NCBI RefSeq assembly: GCF_000001735.4 | Contig: NC_003075.7 | Location: 13,083,001 to 13,147,000 of the forward strand | Direction of reading: 5' to 3' | Origin: Arabidopsis thaliana | Taxonomy: Eukaryota; Streptophyta; Magnoliopsida; Brassicales; Brassicaceae | DNA length: 64,000 nt | In this document: one piece after another, positions 19,906-33,538 of the stretch | How positions within the stretch are numbered: position 1 is the stretch's first letter | How the letters are laid out: each line of letters begins with the position of its first letter | Position numbers and translations under genes: made by a program | The notes under the pieces: generated by a model | What the model was told of the DNA's origin: nothing | What the model saw: the letters and a program-made list of their open reading frames with translations, nothing else | The model's database searches: none

Positions 19906-22900
19906 TTACCCGGGTTTCCTTCCCCGAGGTTTCCCAGCAGGCCTTTTTCCTTTCTGGCCTGCTTTACCAGTGCCCTTCTGCCCGTTCCTACCGGGCTTTC
20001 CTCCCCCACGTTTCCTATCATCACTCTTCATCCTCCTATCCACTCTCTTCTGTCCCTTACCAACTTTAACCCCAACTCCTTTCTTAGACACAACCAGTTC
20101 TTTCCTTGGCTTTCTTGGCTCTGCTGCTTTCTTGTATAGCTTGTCTATCATCTTGTCCTTTGAACGGTCTGATATATCTGCTGTGTCAGATATTGTGTTT
20201 GCCTTCTTCCTCACTTTCTCCAATCTTTTCTGGGCAGCTCGCTTCTTCCGTGCCTTGGCCTCTGCCACCTTCTTGGCTGGACGAGCATTGATCTCTTTGA
20301 ACTGTGCTTTCATTGCATTAACTTCATCTTTCGTAACAGGTTTCATTGGTTGTCTGTGCTGCTTCTCGTCATCCACAAACCATTTTGGTAAACCTTCATC
20401 TACAAACATGTGTTTGTTATATGCATCATCAAGCATCTGTTCTCTCTGCTTCTTCCTCAGCATTTTTTTGGCACATGCCAGTATCTCGGCCTTGGTATGA
20501 ACATCATCTTCAGAGGATGAATCTGAGTCAGAATCTGTGGCTGGTGCAGGGACTACCTCAAACTCATCTTCCTTCTTGGAGCTATTGGGCAAGCTCTGAT
20601 CAGACAACACACTTGCTTTTGAAGCCTTCTGCTTTGACTTGTCTGGTTTAGACAGATTTTTGCTCTTTTTCTTATTTGCTATTTCGTCTTCACTGTCATC
20701 TTTTCCCAAGTCTCCTTCTTCCACGGCTTCTGCAAATATATTCTGACTGAACCACTGGTTGGATATTTCCTCCTTTGTTTGGACCACTCCATCATCAAGT
20801 GGTACAACAAGAGGGTTTGCCTCATCCTTTTCTTCATTCATATCTGAATCGTAATCGATCTTCATTTCTTCATCTCCATCACCTTCCTGCAAAGCCAAAA
20901 AGAAAAAAGTGTTTAGTTCCAAAAATCTGTTCTATCCTAAGAAATTGGGGTAAGAAAATGATAGTACCTCCAGCTTTTCAGCATGGGCCTGCCTAGCCCG
21001 CTTCCTTTGCTTTGCGCTTCCTTCTTTCTTCACCATATACCGCTCATATGCCTGCTCAAAAATCTCTTCCATTTGTTCAGTGTATCTGTAATGTTAAAAA
21101 GACTATTAAGATGAAGTAACTCCACAAACTTCAGAAATATACGACGTTCTTGTAACAGCACTCTATAATCTACAAAAAGGTATAGGTTTAGCGGTCGTAC
21201 TTCTGACGTTCTTCATCAGAATCTCTGTCACTGTCTTTGGAGTCATCTGAAGCTCCTTCGCCATGGTCTTCGTTCTCACTGTCAACGGCATTGCCATTAT
21301 CATCTTCATCATTGTCAACTGCCATTAGATCTTTCTTTCCCTGTAAAGAAAATAAATGAAAATCTTTACAATCTCATTCAGAATATAATGATATGTTCAA
21401 ACAATTGAATTGTAAGAACTGATAGCAGGGTGAAAGGAGAATGCTCTTCAACCAATGAAAGAGTAATAAACACTTCTTCGAATGCCATCATAATAAACAA
21501 AATTCCGCAGAGATGGTATCAAAAATGAAGTACCTTGATAGCATTAAGAGAGAACAATTCATTGTCGACGAAACCATCTTCAAGTACATCCATCTGTGGA
21601 CCAGTCGCCTTCCGCGCCTTGTCCTGGCAAAAGATATTGAATTTAGTGAAGGAAGTATAAAGTCTAAGGGATCCATCACTAAGGCCACTGACTAAGACAT
21701 AAAGACTTGATAGGTTATTATCATAAGGTTAAAAATAACCTTAGCCCTTCGTTTTGCAAGAATCTTCTTTGCCTGTTTCTTCTTGCGGTCAACTGTGTTT
21801 GTCAGCTCTTCCAATTCATTGAGTAGTTTATCATCTTCATTTTCCTCATCTTCCTTTCCCACATCAGGCTCAGGTTTAGCAACTTCCTTTTTCTCAGGAG
21901 TCAGAGCTTTCCTGATTTGCATTCGCCATCTACAAAATAGAGAGTTCAATGACCATTAAGCAACTAATATAATTTCTAGACGCATAGATGGATGACGACA
22001 AATGCTAAAGTCTTAACAAAACCAGTAGTTTCCCACACGCCAATTCCTAACACCCATGGACACCCGTTTACCCATTTCACACAGTGCTTTATCGGGTTGA
22101 GCACTCAAAACAGCATAGGTAAAAACTTGAAGTGCTAAGGAAACCGTTCTTTACCGAACCAATTTACAGCTAACTAATTCTACAATAGCTGAATTCATTT
22201 TAGTCAAAGCTCTACCACATCCTTGGAAAAGCTTAGAAATTAACAAGTGAGACATAAAGATTAAAAAGATCCATGAAGGAGTCAATAATACTGTTCTTAC
22301 TTTAGGATATGCTTGAAGTCATTCTTCCCCAAGACAGGAAGATCATCGCATAGAATTTTAATCTACCAACAGAAAAATAAAACGTTACCATGGCGTAGAG
22401 AAGGACATAAATACTTGATTAGCAAAGGTATGGAAAATTAGAAACAGTACCTCCTCTGTCGTCAAATCATGTTCCTTTAAAGGTAGAGAGGCTTGATCAT
22501 CAAATGATATGGAAGTAGTCGTGCCAAGAACGTCAAGAGGATTTTCAGACCAAATGAAATCAGCAGCAGATGCAACTCTTCTCAAAATGGACTCCCCATC
22601 TTCATACCTGTAAATTACACTCGGTTATAAAAAGTTCATCTATAACGAAGAAAAAACAGATGGCGGATTTTGCCTACCCATCACGGTTTCTCTTTTGTTT
22701 TGATCCTCCAAGCACATCCACCACCTGCAAACACAAGTAGTATTACACACAAAACTTTAGGGACAATGGGAGAGTTGTAAAAACAACTCCAAACACCAAA
22801 TAAGCCATAGTGATTACCTTTCTCGTGGGTTCTGCTGACTCCTTAAAGAGATGTCTATAATCAAGAAGACGGGGATCAATCTTGGCAGGGGCTAAGTATT

Positions 22901-23718
22901 TCAAACCCACAAGATATGTTTCTGCAGATGCTGAACGACTAGCCGGCGGCTTAAACACTTCAACTTTTTCAAACAGCTGAACCAATAAAAATGCCAATAA
23001 GAAAAAAGGCTCGGGAACACACATCTAAATGAAAAAGAAAAAAGAAAAAATCAGAGTTATAAACAAACAGTACCCTCCCAAGACAGTAGAGCACAGAGTT
23101 GTAGTCTCGAGACCTGAAAACCTAAGAGCAGAAACACACATAAACCAAAATTTCAGAAAAGTCACATCACTGATGGCACAAGATCAAAGACAGAACAAAT
23201 TCAAAATAAAACAATCGGAAAGTAAGTTTATTTCAGAAGCAGACCTTGGTGACTAAATTCCCGTTGCGAGCTAAGAACTCAGTGGCTAATCTAACAGAAT
23301 CAATAACCAAAGCGTTCTGGCTCATAGCCTCTTGTGCCCACGCACCACCAACATTTGGAGACCCATCGTGCAGAACCAAATTAAAAGCACTAACACCATG
23401 CTGCTCCATCACTTGCTTGATCTTCGATTTACACTCAGTCCTTGTGATATCTTGCGTCATAGTAACACAGCCACGAACAGGGAGAATCGGGACAAGATCG
23501 ATACCGAGAACGAGGCTGCCGACGGGAACTTTCTCGACGGCGACTTGCATCCAACCACCAGGGGCGGCGCAGAGATCGAGAACGGCATGAGCTGAGTGGA
23601 GAAGAGAGTACTTGGCGTCGAGCTGAAGAAGCTTGTAGGAAGCTCGAGAACGGAATCCACGTTCCTTAGCGAGACGATAGTACTTATCCAAACGATGCTT
23701 TCCTTTGACCTTACCCAT
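19906..23718 (-). CDS. Spb1/FTSJ3-type pre-rRNA 2'-O-methyltransferase
   Basis: Eleven exons: 23718-23245, 23121-23074, 22976-22818, 22724-22678, 22607-22451, 22362-22301, 21929-21740, 21623-21534, 21340-21201, 21085-20968 and 20886-19906, giving 821 aa. Residues 20-210 are an FtsJ/RrmJ domain with the SAM motif VLDLCAAPGGWMQVA (about 47-61), VLGIDLVPI and LVLHDGSPNVGGAW. A middle DUF3381-like part and acidic stretches follow (EDEENEDD, DNDEDDNGN), then an Spb1 C-terminal domain (PKWFVDDEKQH) and a Gly/Lys/Arg-rich tail ending KPRGRKPG. Yeast Spb1 methylates 25S rRNA and is required for 60S assembly in the nucleolus; the same role is inferred. The upstream region has telo-boxes and TGGGCT, as in ribosome-biogenesis genes. 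Probably At4g25730. Confidence 0.93.
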
Positions 23719-24487
23719 GGCGATATTTTGCTAGGGTTTCGTTCTGGTTCTCAGCACACGGAGGCAGAGAAATAGCAATTGGGGAGGAAGAAGCTACTCA
23801 GCTAGGGTTTAGGGTTTATTCCGCCTTAGTGTAAACCCTTCGTCTCACAGAGAGGATTTCAAATTTCTATTTTGGACAGGCCCTTTAACCTCTTTCTGAT
23901 GGGCTTCTTAAACGGCCCTTTAATATGTTTAGAAAGAAGCTCAACTTTTTTGTCAACAATCTAAGAAACAAGATGTTGTATTGGAAGCAACACAGACGAA
24001 ATTGAGGTATCAAGTGGATTGTTCTTGGAACACTAACATCTAGACGAAGTTGGATTTATTGTTCAACGTTAAAGAAAGAGTTGCGCTATGTCCGATAAAA
24101 AATTTCTTGTAAGGATATTGTTCAAAGATTAGACTAGAAAGAAATTGGATCAAATTCCAATTTAGCATTGAATCCCTTTTGTCTTTTGTAGAAGTTAAGA
24201 CGAATTCTCTAATACACATTTCCACTTCAATATTTTACCACACTAGATTACTAAAGAAGACAGATTTGGTCTCCCTCTTCTTGTTCTTAAAAAGGCAAAC
24301 CTAATTCCATGACAGATAGAGTAAGAAACATGAATTTTGACACTAATCCTGAAACTACAGGATTTGTTCGTTTAAACCAAGGTGAAGGTAATAGATAGAT
24401 TATAGATTCCAGATTTGCATTACACAAACAGAACTAGAACAAAAAACAAAACTGTCCTTCCATCGTCGCAATATGACAACAAATTTT
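23719..24487. other. Methyltransferase promoter / eS10 3' region
   Basis: About 770 bases between two minus-strand genes. The right-hand part, 23719 to about 23960, holds the telo-box/site II promoter. The part next to 24487 is the eS10 3' UTR. The ORFs at 24040-24225 and 24415-24627 are chance or shadows. Confidence 0.5.
23803..23818 (-). promoter_or_regulatory. Double telo-box in methyltransferase leader/promoter
   Basis: The minus strand carries two tandem AAACCCTA units here, and a single one near 23732-23739. Site II elements (TGGGCT at 23900-23905 and GGCCC motifs near 23880 and 23915) lie further out. Telo-box plus site II is the known promoter signature of plant ribosomal and ribosome-biogenesis genes, agreeing with the Spb1 assignment. 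Confidence 0.65.
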
Positions 24488-25751
<1,264 letters not shown>

Positions 25752-25807
25752 CGTCTTGTTGGTTGAGCTTTCGCTGCAAAGAGGCACTGAGCTTGAGCAA
25801 AGGGGAG

Positions 25808-25874
25808 CAATAGGGTTTTCTGCGGATAAAAGACGATTAGATTATATATTACGGATTTGGGCTTTTATTGGGCT
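25808..25874 (-). promoter_or_regulatory. Telo-box and two site II elements upstream of eS10
   Basis: A partial telo-box (AAACCCTA on the minus strand, about 25810-25818) is followed by TGGGCT at 25858-25863 and 25869-25874. This arrangement is typical of plant ribosomal protein genes, where TCP factors and Pur-alpha bind. It lies 60-125 bases from the eS10 ATG. Confidence 0.6.
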
Positions 25875-27626
25875 GATAATCTAATAATTATTTGCTACAA
25901 AGCTGGCCTTTACATGGTCCGGTTAGATGGTTAACCGGTTCCATATTAGATTTCGGAGTCCCATAGTGAATTTTCTTCTGTTAACGGGAGAATCATAGGC
26001 TGACCTAGAAAAAAAATTCACATAATAATGACCAACAATGAATTAAATCATAGTAGGATGATTCAAATTCTTGTTCTTGGACTAACAGATTAATTTGCAA
26101 CCACTAAAACACCATAGTTGGAAATTATGAATTTGAGAATTGAGATTTTATTTAAAATCTTGTAGTTTGGTAAGTGAATCATTCAATTACAGTCACATTC
26201 TAGGATTTGTGTATCTATATGATCTTCACTCATTAAGGTTTCGGCGCTAGATTTCATGCTAGGCTTAAATTTTTACTCAATCCAATCTTACTCCTTCACT
26301 CGCCACCTAGTGAAGTCAACGGACAAGTTTGTCATAAAATAATGTAGACGTCAATGTTTTTTGGAGACACAAGTATTTGGTCCCAACAACTCATGTTGCT
26401 TTCTCCAGCCGTACATCACGGTCAGAACCAATTTTGTAGTGGGCGAACAAAGCTGCTTGCATATTGATTCAGTGACTCAAGCTGAGGAACACAATCTTAA
26501 AGACATGCTGATGGAGTATGTTAAGTAGATTAGGTGGTAATGTAAACCTTGCTTCTCAAGAAACGTATTCCTTGTTTCTCAAGTTTGAAACCGGATACCA
26601 ATGACGGACGTCCCAACACATATATCCTATTCAAGTTCCCAAACTCCAAGATTAAAACGTGATATACATATGAATTTTAAATTTTTGAGTAAACCTTTGA
26701 AGTTAGTAATAAAAAATGAATTTGGATTATAACTGAGTCAGGAAGCCAGCTTGGTCGAGACAAAAATTACTTGCTAAACAAAAATGTTCACGGGCGACCA
26801 ATGAAGTTGCATGTCCGTGAACCCATGAATACAAAAGAGATGTGGCATTTTGTATGTCAACTTGAGCACAACTATTTATTGATTTCTACTTTATTGTTTG
26901 TCAACATCGTGAATGCCTACTTCTTAACCAAAACAATTTTTTTTTACATTGTTATTGACCAAAAAAAAAAAGTAGCTCGCTGTTTGTTTTTGGATAAGCA
27001 GACGTATAAATTGATGTACCCAAAGTAAAGTCTAGGATCTGCAACAATAATAGATGAAATCATGAATATTAACATCGCTTTAAGACACGGCCACTAACAT
27101 AAATGATAAAACAATCAAGATCATGAATCCAAATCACAACTGAACTTTTAAATAAACCTTTAATTTTATATTTGTACATACATTTAGAACAATAATGTAT
27201 AAACTGATATGGTTTTCCAGAGGAGGTGAAGACCATGTAGACCCGTGACGATCTCTTTTTTTTGGCCAAGTTAGAAGATACACGAACATGGCTCAAATAT
27301 CTCTTAATCCAGTAGATTCTCTATATTCCCTGCACACGTAACCCAATCATAGAAGGCTAGATAGTACATCAAATAGTTCTCTTGGTTTTCTAGTGACATT
27401 ATGAATGTATGTGAAGCTCATGGATATACACACTAAATACATGATAGAACAATGTATAAAACGAAAAAAATAAAGGAATTTATACTTTCATTAACTCATC
27501 CATCAATAAATTGCTTCTTTGTGTTCATCCATCAATTAATTTGCTTCTTTGTGTATATACCACGAAGTCTACAGAAACAAGAAAATCCCTTATATATAAA
27601 ATTAAGCTTAAGAAATTGAAAAGCAT
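25875..27626. other. Intergenic between eS10 and ABCG4
   Basis: About 1.75 kb. At 26412-26528 the plus strand reads an open 38-codon tail (FVVGEQSCLHIDSVTQAEEH, then NLKDMLMEYVK and a stop). It looks protein-like but has no start, and I cannot assign it. Other ORFs (26771-27028 plus, 27069-27296 minus, 27511-27711 plus) look random. The right end is the ABCG4 3' UTR. Confidence 0.4.
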
Positions 27627-29360
27627 TTATCTTTTGGAACCCGAAACCCTTTTAAGCAAAACAAGAAAACACAAAACACGATATAGTACGAAGAACCCTA
27701 ACAACATATAAACATTAAACCACCTCTGTCTCTCATGAAGCCCATTCTTGTCTAACACGTCACCTCCAGTAACTAAGCAGCTATTCACAGAAGCTTCCTC
27801 AAACCAGACCAGGCACTTGTTGTGCAGACACGAGTACTCATTTATCAGAAGTGCGTCCAACGCATACTTGTACATTGAGAAGAAGTACATGAAGAGCCAG
27901 TACTTGGGAAGACTCTCTTTAGAGATGAAGTAACCAGAGAACAAGAAGAAAGCCGCAAGAAGAATGGTCACTGAAGATGTTCCAGCAATGTAGTTAGGTG
28001 CGAGAGAGCTCAAGAAAAGTACAAAAGAGTTAGCCATTAGGACAATGATCCAGATTACGAGCACAAAGTAGGCGAGAGCTTGCCATGAAAAGCAGAGTCC
28101 TACAAGGAAATAGAGTGAGACAGAGTAGATGATTGCGATGAGTAGCAAGTATGGCAAGAAAACCAAAGTGTTTGCAAGAATGTGAGAGGAGAGTCTGTAG
28201 AGTCCGCTTGAGGTTTCTCGGAGAAGAATAGGTCGTTCATCAATGAATATTGGAAGGGTTTGGGTAGTGGAGGAGAGGAGGAATGTGAGGGTGAATGCGA
28301 AAAGGCCAAATCGTTTCCTGATTCCTTCTTTGCCAGTTCCGATATTAAGGTAGATAGTGCCTAAGACAAGACCGACTACAAGAGATTCTAAGATGTTTGT
28401 TAGAAGCAACTGCCTTGTACGGTATATGATCTTCCAAAACCTGCTAGAGAGAAGGCTTATTTCGGTGATTCTCGAGCTTTTATATCGAACAATGCTCTGT
28501 TTTTGGTTCTGTTTTTTACTTTCAGGGCAGTGGTCTGGAAGAGCAATGTTGGCGTTTTCGTAGGGATCACGGATGTTCTGAAGTATCTCCATAGCGTACT
28601 CAAGAGAATTCAGCTGAGAAGGAACCGTGAATCCCTTGGAGAGCAAGAATGCTTCAAGTAAGTCAAGCCTTCCATGATATACAATGGTTCCTTTAGAAAG
28701 GAGTAACACGCGATCGATGAGAGACAGGATCTTGAAGCTAGGTTGGTGTATGGACAAGATCACGATCCTTTCTCTGGACGTCGCAATAGATTTGAGAATT
28801 TGAACGACATCGAAAGCGGATTTACTGTCTAAACCCGAGGTGGGTTCGTCGAGGAGTAGTACTTCCGGATCATGAAGAAGACTTAGACCAATTGAAACCC
28901 TCCTGCGTTCACCACCGGACAAGCCTTGACCTAGTCTTGTATGTGCAAGATGTGTTAGGTTTAGTTCTTTGAGGAGAGAAGCAACGACACTGGAGACTTT
29001 TGATAGGTTTTTTGGGAGCAAGAGAGAGGCGGAGAAAGTGAAGGTCTCGGAGACGGTGAGGAGAGGGAAGAAGGTGTCGTGTTGAGGAACGTAGGAGGAG
29101 ATTTTACGGTAAGAAGAAGGGTTAATAAGGACGGAGTTTAGAAGTATTGAGCCTGAGGTCGGGGAGGTTCTTGCGGCAAGGATATCAAGGAGAGTTGATT
29201 TTCCGGCGCCGCTAGGGCCAATAATGGCGAGGATTTGGGAAGGATGAGAGGTGAGAGTGATGTTGCGGAGGATGAAGGAAGGTTGCTCCGCCGTGAGGAG
29301 GAGCGGTGAAAGAGGTTTGGCGTAGGAGATGGAAGAGGTGGATAAAGTGTACGACTCCAT
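27627..29360 (-). CDS. ABCG4: ABCG-subfamily half-size ABC transporter
   Basis: An intronless ORF of 577 aa. The nucleotide-binding domain comes first: Walker A GPSGAGKST at 48-56, signature LSGGERR at 147-153, and Walker B LLLDEP followed by TSGLDS at 168-179. The transmembrane half starts near residue 310, with about six hydrophobic segments, among them LVVGLVLGTIYLNIG, FGLFAFTLTFLLSS and ILANTLVFLPYLLLIAIIY. NBD before TMD is the reverse (WBC) order of ABCG half-transporters, which work as dimers in the plasma membrane. Relatives export cytokinins, lipids or secondary metabolites; the substrate here cannot be read from sequence. Probably At4g25750 (WBC4). Confidence 0.95.
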   Translation of the reverse strand: MESYTLSTSSISYAKPLSPLLLTAEQPSFILRNITLTSHPSQILAIIGPSGAGKSTLLDILAARTSPTSGSILLNSVLINPSSYRKISSYVPQHDTFFPLLTVSETFTFSASLLLPKNLSKVSSVVASLLKELNLTHLAHTRLGQGLSGGERRRVSIGLSLLHDPEVLLLDEPTSGLDSKSAFDVVQILKSIATSRERIVILSIHQPSFKILSLIDRVLLLSKGTIVYHGRLDLLEAFLLSKGFTVPSQLNSLEYAMEILQNIRDPYENANIALPDHCPESKKQNQKQSIVRYKSSRITEISLLSSRFWKIIYRTRQLLLTNILESLVVGLVLGTIYLNIGTGKEGIRKRFGLFAFTLTFLLSSTTQTLPIFIDERPILLRETSSGLYRLSSHILANTLVFLPYLLLIAIIYSVSLYFLVGLCFSWQALAYFVLVIWIIVLMANSFVLFLSSLAPNYIAGTSSVTILLAAFFLFSGYFISKESLPKYWLFMYFFSMYKYALDALLINEYSCLHNKCLVWFEEASVNSCLVTGGDVLDKNGLHERQRWFNVYMLLGFFVLYRVLCFLVLLKRVSGSKR

Positions 29361-32300
29361 TTTGAGAGAAATGTTTAAAGGTTGGAGAAGGGAAGTGAGT
29401 GTTGTAAAGAGAATTTATTGATGCTTGAGTTTGGAATGTTTTGTATTTTCCAATGAAATTGACAATTTTTCAGTCTTTTTTTCTTTCTTATTTGTTTTTT
29501 GACCTTTTGGTTAATTATTTTGTCTTTTCTGTCATTTTGAATTTTGCGTTACATAGAACTCATCGAATATAATTGTGGTCAAACGGTGATGTAACCAGGA
29601 TGCGACAGTAAGACAAGAGAGAGTCAGATATTGAAGAGATCATTAGAGATTCAAGTCCAAATTAAGATGGAGTTATTAGTGAGAAGGTGGATCCAGAAGA
29701 AACGAAAATTCTTAGATATATTCTCATAAAGAAAGCTTGCTAACAGTTACGTATACACACATTTATTGAAAACATGTAAAGATGGATCAAATGAATATGC
29801 ATGTGTGTCATAGTGAATATATATTGTTGAGAAACTGAGAAGAAGAAAGCCAAAGGGGAATGCAGATAAAGGTCACGGGCCTGCTGACAATTATTACACA
29901 GAAAATTGCAAATCACGTACAAGTCTATTTCCCAATCTCTGCATCTTCCTTTGTTTGTTTGGCACACAATTTGCCAAACCATTTTTACAATTACATATTA
30001 ATGACGTGACCAGTCCTGGATTTGAAGGAGTTTCTATAAAAACAATCTGGCTTAAACGTTAGTTAGTTATAGTTACTTGTGGTTGCTTTTACTTTAGGTA
30101 TATCACCGTACATGCAAATGAATAAACTTTAGGAGTTAATAGGTGAAATAATTGTAAATGGTACAATTTCTTTATCTATGAAAGAAAATATTCTAAACAG
30201 AATTTGAATCATATTATAGTAACTTGTTATACATATCACATATGTGATATGTTTATATAGTTTGTTATACTAATAAAGCATTCTCTTCACTTTCTTTGGC
30301 CATCAATATATCCGTATCTCATGTTGTGTTTTTCCTAAATTTCTACACATAATAAAAAGTAGCATGTTGTTTCAAAGCCCCTTAACGGGTACAAAAACAA
30401 GAACAGAGTGCAGGGCTAAACAGAAGAAAATTGACATTAGGAAATCAGAAATAAGCCCATTTGAATGTGGATCAATATTGAAAAAAATGTGTGAAAAGCA
30501 ACTTGCAATGTCACAAGATAAATATACCATGCCGTATATATCATAACTGCAAGAACAGACCCAAAACTGAAAAGTGAAAAGAATGTGTGTGGGTAAGTTA
30601 AAGAGTAATGAAGGCCGACAGGCGACAGTGGAGGAGGATGGACCAGACCAGGGTGCTGGGCGATGAGGACGTCTCGGCTAAAAGCTGAACCACCCTCCAC
30701 TCTTAGGTCCCACAAAGGCTGGTCCTCGTTCACAAATGTACTCTCTCAAAGAAACACCCCTTTCTGCTTTATTACTATTCCCTCTCGTTCCTCCACTTTT
30801 TTGTAGCAGCTTCCACATGAATCATGTCATAACTGTTACAACATATTCCAAAAAAAAAACTATAGAATATATGTAGGAAATGTTAATCACTCTGTTTTTT
30901 TTGTATCTTTACTCTTTGTTTCTTCTCACTAGATACCGTCCTATACTTCTATTAGTGCATAACACTTCCTTAGACACTTGCTTTTACACTTTCCAAAATT
31001 ATTTTAAACATGTATGTATATGATCATGTCGCCATGGTTGACGATATATACAATTATTGTACTTTCATCTCCTTTTCTCATCTTTTCTTTCAATAAACCT
31101 TATTTTTATTACCATATCTTCTCTTTTTCTTGCTAGCAAATGTTGATTATTTTATTGTAATTAAACTGTTGTTTATGACTTAATGTTCAAACTTCAAATA
31201 ACATGTGTGAACTGTGAGGCATGCAATAATGATATTTGTTGCATATCTATCAGTTTTTAAAAGTGTCATCATAGCTCTATAAAGCTGTCTATTTAAATTA
31301 GATATACCTATCTCAAGTTCACTAATCCGTATCTAAAGAGAAAGAAAAATATCTTGATAACTAAAAATGAGTTTTAGAATGTACGGAGATAAGTTCTGAA
31401 AAAAACTGAACGAGCCACCTTTAAAAGTAATTAGATGAAGAAATAAACACAATTTGAAAAACTACATGAAAGCTAATCTCTGACTTGAGAAGTTGAGATA
31501 TTTGGAACCTTTGTTAATTCTTTCAACACCGAAAACGATTTCTTAGGAAATTTCAAAAGAAATAAAAGTAAAGAGGGCAAGTATTCTGATTGTTAACCAA
31601 GCACAAAATGAAGCACCCATCAATCAATCTTTTCAACAATCAACATACCGATTCTAATTGGTCTGGCAGAATAATTACCGGAAAGGAAGAAGAATAGAAC
31701 TCCAATATTTAATTATCGTACTTAATCTGTTTGTTCGAGAAACTAAATAATGGGTTCCTAGGTATATGTATTTATTTTATACATTATCTTCACATGTAAC
31801 GTGCCTATTTAACGAGAATATGATTCCCTATGATTCATGCACAAACACAAATCAAATCCGGAATTTAAGTCGGATCAGGGAATAAATTATACAGCCCACA
31901 CACATAATAATTTAAAACTAATATATACACAGTGAGGGGATTTAAAAGTAAAACTTATCTCCAAAGATTAATGTAAGCGACTAGTGATTGTGTTGGCATA
32001 TTAACCGCACATAACATTGTTTGGGGGTTTGGATGCTTTAAAAAAGGTTCTGCCTTAGAAATTCCTTTTAGTTGACGTAATGATATATTATTGCTTACTG
32101 TAATACTAGTGGACACATTAAACAATGATCTTAAAGTACGAATGAAGAAATTAAAGAAAATGGAAGAGGAAGAATGTGGAAATGGAGAACGTAAGTGAAA
32201 GTGATTGGAAACTAATGGAATATCCGTTTTTCCTTTAGTCATGGTGGAAGCTGACGCTGAGAACCTACCCCTCCAATTGCACTACTCGCTCTATTACTTT

Positions 32301-33148
32301 ATCTAACCAGAAGTTTTTTAAATACCCTTTACTGTATATAGTTCTTACAGTTTTATACATATTGTTAAGAACTCCATATATAGTGTATAAATGGCATTGA
32401 AAATAGTTTTGAGTTGAAACTCCTAAATGATATTAAATCTTGAGTTTAACCTAATTAAGCAAAGTAATAAAAACTGATTAGCCAAAACAAAGAGGTTAGT
32501 TAGTTCAACAGTTAGGTTAATGTGCAAATTGCCGTAACAAGATTATTAAATAATTCTTAACTTTAATTAACCTCTATCCATTATTGCATTTAAAAGATAC
32601 TATTAATTAAAAGCCACCAATAAAAATTTAAACTTTATTAAAGTACTAAAGACGGATATATTAAACAAAACAATTATGAAAAAAATAAGAAAACCAACTT
32701 AATACAAGTTCAAATTAACATCCAAAAGAAGGAAATATACATGATTTTACAAATGTCTTCATTGAGCCACCACGTTAAACTAATATCATTTTTGAGGTTG
32801 ATTAAAAAATTATTCATGTAAGTATAAATGCAAAAAAAAACTACATCTCTATATCAAAAACCAATCAATTGTTTACTCCATTATGGAAGATGATTCCCTA
32901 AAAAATAATTTCGTTAATACTCACTCTACAAAGTACAAATAATGAATACTGACTTTTTTCATACATTCCAAAAAAATACTGAAAACTGAACCATACACAA
33001 ATCCATTGCATTAAGAAACAATCCATCCCATACGTTCCTCTATAAAACGCCTCTCACAACACAATCTCATCTCCCACCAATAAATTAATTACTTTTTTAA
33101 CAAAGAAAACTTTCATTTCATTCACTCTTCCCAAACAGTAAAACACAC
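29361..33148. other. Large intergenic interval between ABCG4 and GDU2
   Basis: About 3.8 kb, AT-rich, flanked by divergent genes, so it carries two promoters. One GC-richer island at about 30595-30735 stands out. It opens a minus-strand 98-codon ORF (ending at 30437) whose first ~46 codons lie in the island, and it has short inverted repeats (gtggagg with cctccac; ggaccag with ctggtcc). I recognise no gene. The minus ORF at 31955-32242 has no features. A TATA box (TATAAAA, 33041-33047) serves GDU2. Confidence 0.45.
33041..33047 (+). promoter_or_regulatory. TATA box of GDU2
   Basis: TATAAAA lies 102 bases before the GDU2 start codon, a normal distance allowing a leader of roughly 70 bases. 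Confidence 0.6.
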
Positions 33149-33538
33149 ATGCAGACAATGGAAGGACGACAATATAATTACCAAGACAGCATAAACGCGA
33201 GCTCCTCCATGGTGGTGCCTCACTCGCCTTGGCACTCTCCGGTTCCTTATCTCTTCGGTGGTTTGGCCGCCATGTTGGCTCTCATCTGCGTCGCTCTTCT
33301 CATCCTCGCATGTTCCTACTGGAGACTCTCCGGCTCCGCTGAGAGAGATCTTGAGGCCGGAGATGATGCCAAACCCGACAATGACACCAACAAAACTAAG
33401 CACACAGAAATGCCGGAGAAGTTTCTCGTCATAATGGCCGGTGATGTCAGACCTACTTACTTGGCTACGCCAGCGACTCGGTCTGAGCAAAGCTGTACTT
33501 GCGGCGATCATAACGAAGAAGAAGGAAGAAGAGGGTAG
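33149..33538 (+). CDS. GDU2: Glutamine Dumper 2 membrane protein
   Basis: An intronless 129-aa ORF. A single transmembrane helix at about residues 34-56 (PYLFGGLAAMLALICVALLI) follows a short N-terminal part. The cytosolic tail holds the family's conserved VIMAG motif within KFLVIMAGDVRPTYLATPA. GDU proteins are small plant-specific membrane proteins whose overexpression causes amino-acid export, probably by influencing transporters through ubiquitin ligase LOG2. The C-terminus here is acidic/basic and Cys-containing (SCTCGDHNEEEGRRG). A second in-frame Met at residue 4 could also serve as the start. The antisense ORF of similar length is a shadow. Probably At4g25760. Confidence 0.94.
   Translation: MQTMEGRQYNYQDSINASSSMVVPHSPWHSPVPYLFGGLAAMLALICVALLILACSYWRLSGSAERDLEAGDDAKPDNDTNKTKHTEMPEKFLVIMAGDVRPTYLATPATRSEQSCTCGDHNEEEGRRG

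Noticed and set aside
31955-32242. Minus-strand 95-codon ORF in the 3.8-kb gap
   Set aside because: No recognised motif, no splice structure and AT-biased composition; not a credible gene.
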